NCBI GenBank assembly: GCA_000717735.1
Contig: JOBE01000095.1
Span: 1 to 14,629 of the forward strand
Direction of reading: 5' to 3'
DNA from: Streptomyces griseoluteus
Lineage (GTDB): Bacteria; Actinomycetota; Actinomycetes; Streptomycetales; Streptomycetaceae
DNA length: 14,629 nucleotides
Position 1 is the first letter of the stretch, and the number at the start of each line of letters is the position of its first letter. This document shows positions 13,108-14,629 of the stretch, in pieces. The notes under the pieces were generated by a model. The model was not told the origin of the DNA and searched no databases. It worked only from the letters and a program-made list of their open reading frames with translations. Position numbers and translations under genes: made by a program.

Positions 13108-13119
13108 CTACGCGCGTAG
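13108..13119. promoter_or_regulatory. 12-bp palindromic operator upstream of deoC
   Basis: CTACGCGCGTAG is identical to the site at 1968-1979 before add, and lies just upstream of the deoC -10 box. The shared site 11 kb apart, next to two genes of the same pathway, points to one dimeric repressor. The surface-protein gene diverges 219 nt away and is probably too far to be controlled by it. Confidence 0.65.
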
Positions 13120-13185
13120 CGGCCTGTACAGGGGAGCGGGTCGCACGAGCCCGACGTCACAGGCCGCCGAGCGGTGGTGACCCCT

Positions 13186-13201
13186 GTCACGCGGCCGTGA
13201 C
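13186..13201. promoter_or_regulatory. AfsQ1-type box upstream of the surface-protein gene
   Basis: GTCAC-GCGGCC-GTGAC fits GTnAC-n6-GTnAC. It begins CCTGTnAC like the sigQ site and is followed, after exactly 6 nt, by GGACAA (13209-13214), again as at sigQ. A further GTGAC at 13177-13181 makes an inverted pair with GTCAC. The box lies 137 nt before the surface-protein ATG. Confidence 0.6.
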
Positions 13202-13338
13202 ATGGAGTGGACAAGTCCCGAATAGACGATCAATAGATTTCTTCTTGCAGCCAGCCAGACCTCCCCGGAACCAAGTCGGACCGAGAAAAAGCGGCATGCG
13301 ACTCACCTCGACCATCTACCTGAATCACAGGAGTCGTT

Positions 13339-14574
13339 ATGCGCACCGCCCTTCGCACCGCCATCGCCACCGCCCTCGTCGCGGGTGTCGCGATCACCGC
13401 CCCGGCCTTCGCCGCCGGAGCCGCCTTCGCGGCCGACGGCCCGGTGGCCGTCACCACGACCGAGGCGAAGCCGGCCGACGTCGAGCACGCGGACGCGAAG
13501 GGCGAAACCGGCGAGTCCACTGGCGCGAAGGGCGAGCAGGACGGCACCTTCGTCCGGAACCAGATCCTGCCGAACGGCGCCATCGCCAAGATCATCCTGC
13601 TCGGCGACACCCACTACCGCGCCGAGATCACCAAGCAGGGCCAGCGCGTCGGCACCCTGGAGGCCGACGGCCAGCCGGTCGCCGGCAACGACGACGGCAC
13701 CTTCCTCGTCCTCTTCGAGACCGGTCTGACCTCCACCTGGCAGGGCAACTACCTCCCCGGCGCCCGCCCGGGTGTGTACGAGCTCGCGAACGGCACCCGC
13801 GTGGAGCTCGTGGTGAAGCTCGGCCGCTGGACCCTCCAGACCGCGGAGAGCGGCGGCGAGCCCCGCGTCCTCACCACCCTGAACGGCACCCGCAAGGTCG
13901 TGCAGTACGGCAAGGCCGTCCTCGTCGTGGAGCCCGACGGCGGACTCGCCGCCTACGTCAACGGCAGCATGCGGCAGGCCGCCCCGCGGCTCGTCCCGGC
14001 CGAGACCCCCACGCCCAACCCCGCGCCCACCACCGGCCCCGTCGTCACCATCGGCGAGTGCACCGTCCGGCAGGACATCCCCTCCGTCTTCGCGCTGCTC
14101 ACCGTGACGCTCACCAACGACCTTGAGAAGGGCCCGAAGGCCGTCCTCAAGGACGAGAAGGGCAAGGCCATCGTCACGGTCGACCGCGCGAACCCGGCCG
14201 ACCGGGGCATGGGCCTCACGATCAAGGACGCGGGCACCACCACCCCGCAGCTCGGGCAGCGCACCCAGGGCGGCGACACGCCGTACCGCTGGACCGCCTT
14301 CCCGAAGCTCCCCAAGGGCTGCGAGAAGAACCCCTCGTCGACCACCCCGGAGCCGTCGGCCACCACCCCGGCCCCCGCGGGCAACACCGGCACCACCCCG
14401 AACAACGCCGGACAGACCTCCGTCGTCCCGAAGGGCGGAGTCGCGGCCGGCGCCGAGACCGGCGCCGAGGGCGACAGCACCGCGCTGATCGCCGCCGGCG
14501 CCGGAGCCGCCTCGCTCGCCGCCGCGGGCCTCGGCTTCGTCGTCCTGCGCCGCCGGGCCGCGGGCCGCGTCTGA
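13339..14574 (+). CDS. Secreted surface protein with C-terminal membrane anchor
   Basis: The 411-residue product has a Sec signal peptide (MRTALRTAIATALVAGVAIT, cleavage after an AFA at about 25-31) and an acidic linker (about 35-70). A first beta-rich region follows (about 70-215; GTFVRNQILPNGAIAKIILL, VYELANGTRVELVVKLGRW). After a Pro/Thr hinge (220-233) comes a second region (about 235-328) with Cys241 and Cys328, a likely disulfide. Then comes a Thr/Pro/Ser/Asn-rich wall-spanning stretch (332-362), VVPKGGVAAG (362-371), a membrane helix (about 381-403) and a Arg-rich stop (LRRRAAGR). There is no LPxTG or LAxTG sorting motif, so it is probably membrane-anchored rather than sortase-linked. 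The start is fixed by AGGAG (13329-13333), 5 nt before the ATG. Divergent from deoC; its upstream AfsQ1-type box suggests control by AfsQ1. Function unknown. Confidence 0.88.
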   Translation: MRTALRTAIATALVAGVAITAPAFAAGAAFAADGPVAVTTTEAKPADVEHADAKGETGESTGAKGEQDGTFVRNQILPNGAIAKIILLGDTHYRAEITKQGQRVGTLEADGQPVAGNDDGTFLVLFETGLTSTWQGNYLPGARPGVYELANGTRVELVVKLGRWTLQTAESGGEPRVLTTLNGTRKVVQYGKAVLVVEPDGGLAAYVNGSMRQAAPRLVPAETPTPNPAPTTGPVVTIGECTVRQDIPSVFALLTVTLTNDLEKGPKAVLKDEKGKAIVTVDRANPADRGMGLTIKDAGTTTPQLGQRTQGGDTPYRWTAFPKLPKGCEKNPSSTTPEPSATTPAPAGNTGTTPNNAGQTSVVPKGGVAAGAETGAEGDSTALIAAGAGAASLAAAGLGFVVLRRRAAGRV

Positions 14575-14603
14575 CCCGGCCGGCGGAAGCCGATCTCCCG
14601 ACG

Positions 14604-14629
14604 GCGGGCGCCGGTCGACCGGCGCCCGC
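14604..14629 (+). terminator. Perfect 26-bp palindrome after the surface-protein gene
   Basis: The last 26 bases are a perfect inverted repeat (arms GCGGGCGCCGGTC and its complement, centred on GTCGAC), starting 30 nt after the stop. As RNA it would form an 11-bp stem with a TCGA tetraloop, a likely terminator. It ends at the window edge, so the arms may be longer. Confidence 0.75.

Noticed and set aside
13177..13190. GTGAC-CCCT-GTCAC inverted repeat as a deoC-side operator or terminator
   Set aside because: The stem is only 5 bp and overlaps the better-supported direct-repeat AfsQ1-type box; it lies about 60 nt upstream of the deoC operator with no link to its promoter.
12234..14126. Plus-strand open frame of 630 codons spanning deoC antisense and the surface-protein region
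   Set aside because: It crosses a promoter region and overlaps two well-supported genes in other frames; Arg/Gly/His/Asp-rich low-complexity product.
1..14629. CRISPR arrays, tRNA or rRNA genes, complete insertion sequences, phage genes
   Set aside because: No regularly spaced repeats, no cloverleaf-like segments, no transposase or integrase motifs were seen on either strand.

Overview
This is a high-GC chromosomal window from an actinomycete, almost certainly a Streptomyces. The evidence is near-exclusive G/C at third codon positions, frequent GTG starts, apparently leaderless promoters, GC-rich hairpin terminators without U-tracts, and an AfsQ1/AfsQ2/SigQ locus that I recognise from S. coelicolor. 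From memory, gene content and order resemble the S. coelicolor add to deoC interval (about SCO4901-SCO4914). That is a recollection, not a search result.

Left part (1-1995): an edge fragment, then two minus-strand genes. One is an alpha/beta hydrolase-fold protein whose nucleophile elbow reads G-H-G-L-G instead of G-x-S-x-G. The other is a GNAT acetyltransferase. 1996-3150 is adenosine deaminase (add), with a 12-bp palindromic operator just upstream of its -10 box and an apparently leaderless start. 3323-3688 is a tiny secreted Ala/Gly/Leu-rich protein, and a large two-tier bidirectional terminator follows it.

Centre (3769-8565): a PspC-domain membrane protein, a VanZ-like membrane protein, a GerMN-like lipoprotein, the histidine kinase AfsQ2 and the response regulator AfsQ1 all lie on the minus strand. 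The last three are chained by two 4-nt GTGA stop/start overlaps. The ECF sigma factor gene sigQ diverges from afsQ1. The intergenic space holds a perfect GTnAC-n6-GTnAC box, the motif reported for AfsQ1.

Right part (8599-14629): a small P-loop uridine-kinase-like protein, a second small secreted protein, then a minus-strand operon deoC - aldehyde dehydrogenase - short aldehyde dehydrogenase-like protein. The operon is preceded by the same 12-bp palindrome seen upstream of add. Divergent from deoC is a surface protein with a C-terminal membrane anchor. Its upstream region carries a second AfsQ1-type box inside a 36-bp element that matches the sigQ upstream region at 25 positions.

How it fits together: add, deoC, the aldehyde dehydrogenase pair and perhaps the P-loop kinase serve (deoxy)nucleoside salvage and catabolism. 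The shared palindrome suggests one local repressor for add and deoC. Embedded among them is an envelope-sensing unit (kinase, regulator, lipoprotein, sigma factor) that may also control the surface protein. The best candidates for something undescribed are the split aldehyde dehydrogenase pair, which looks like an ALDH16 enzyme in two pieces, the add/deoC operator, and the shared sigQ/surface-protein promoter element.
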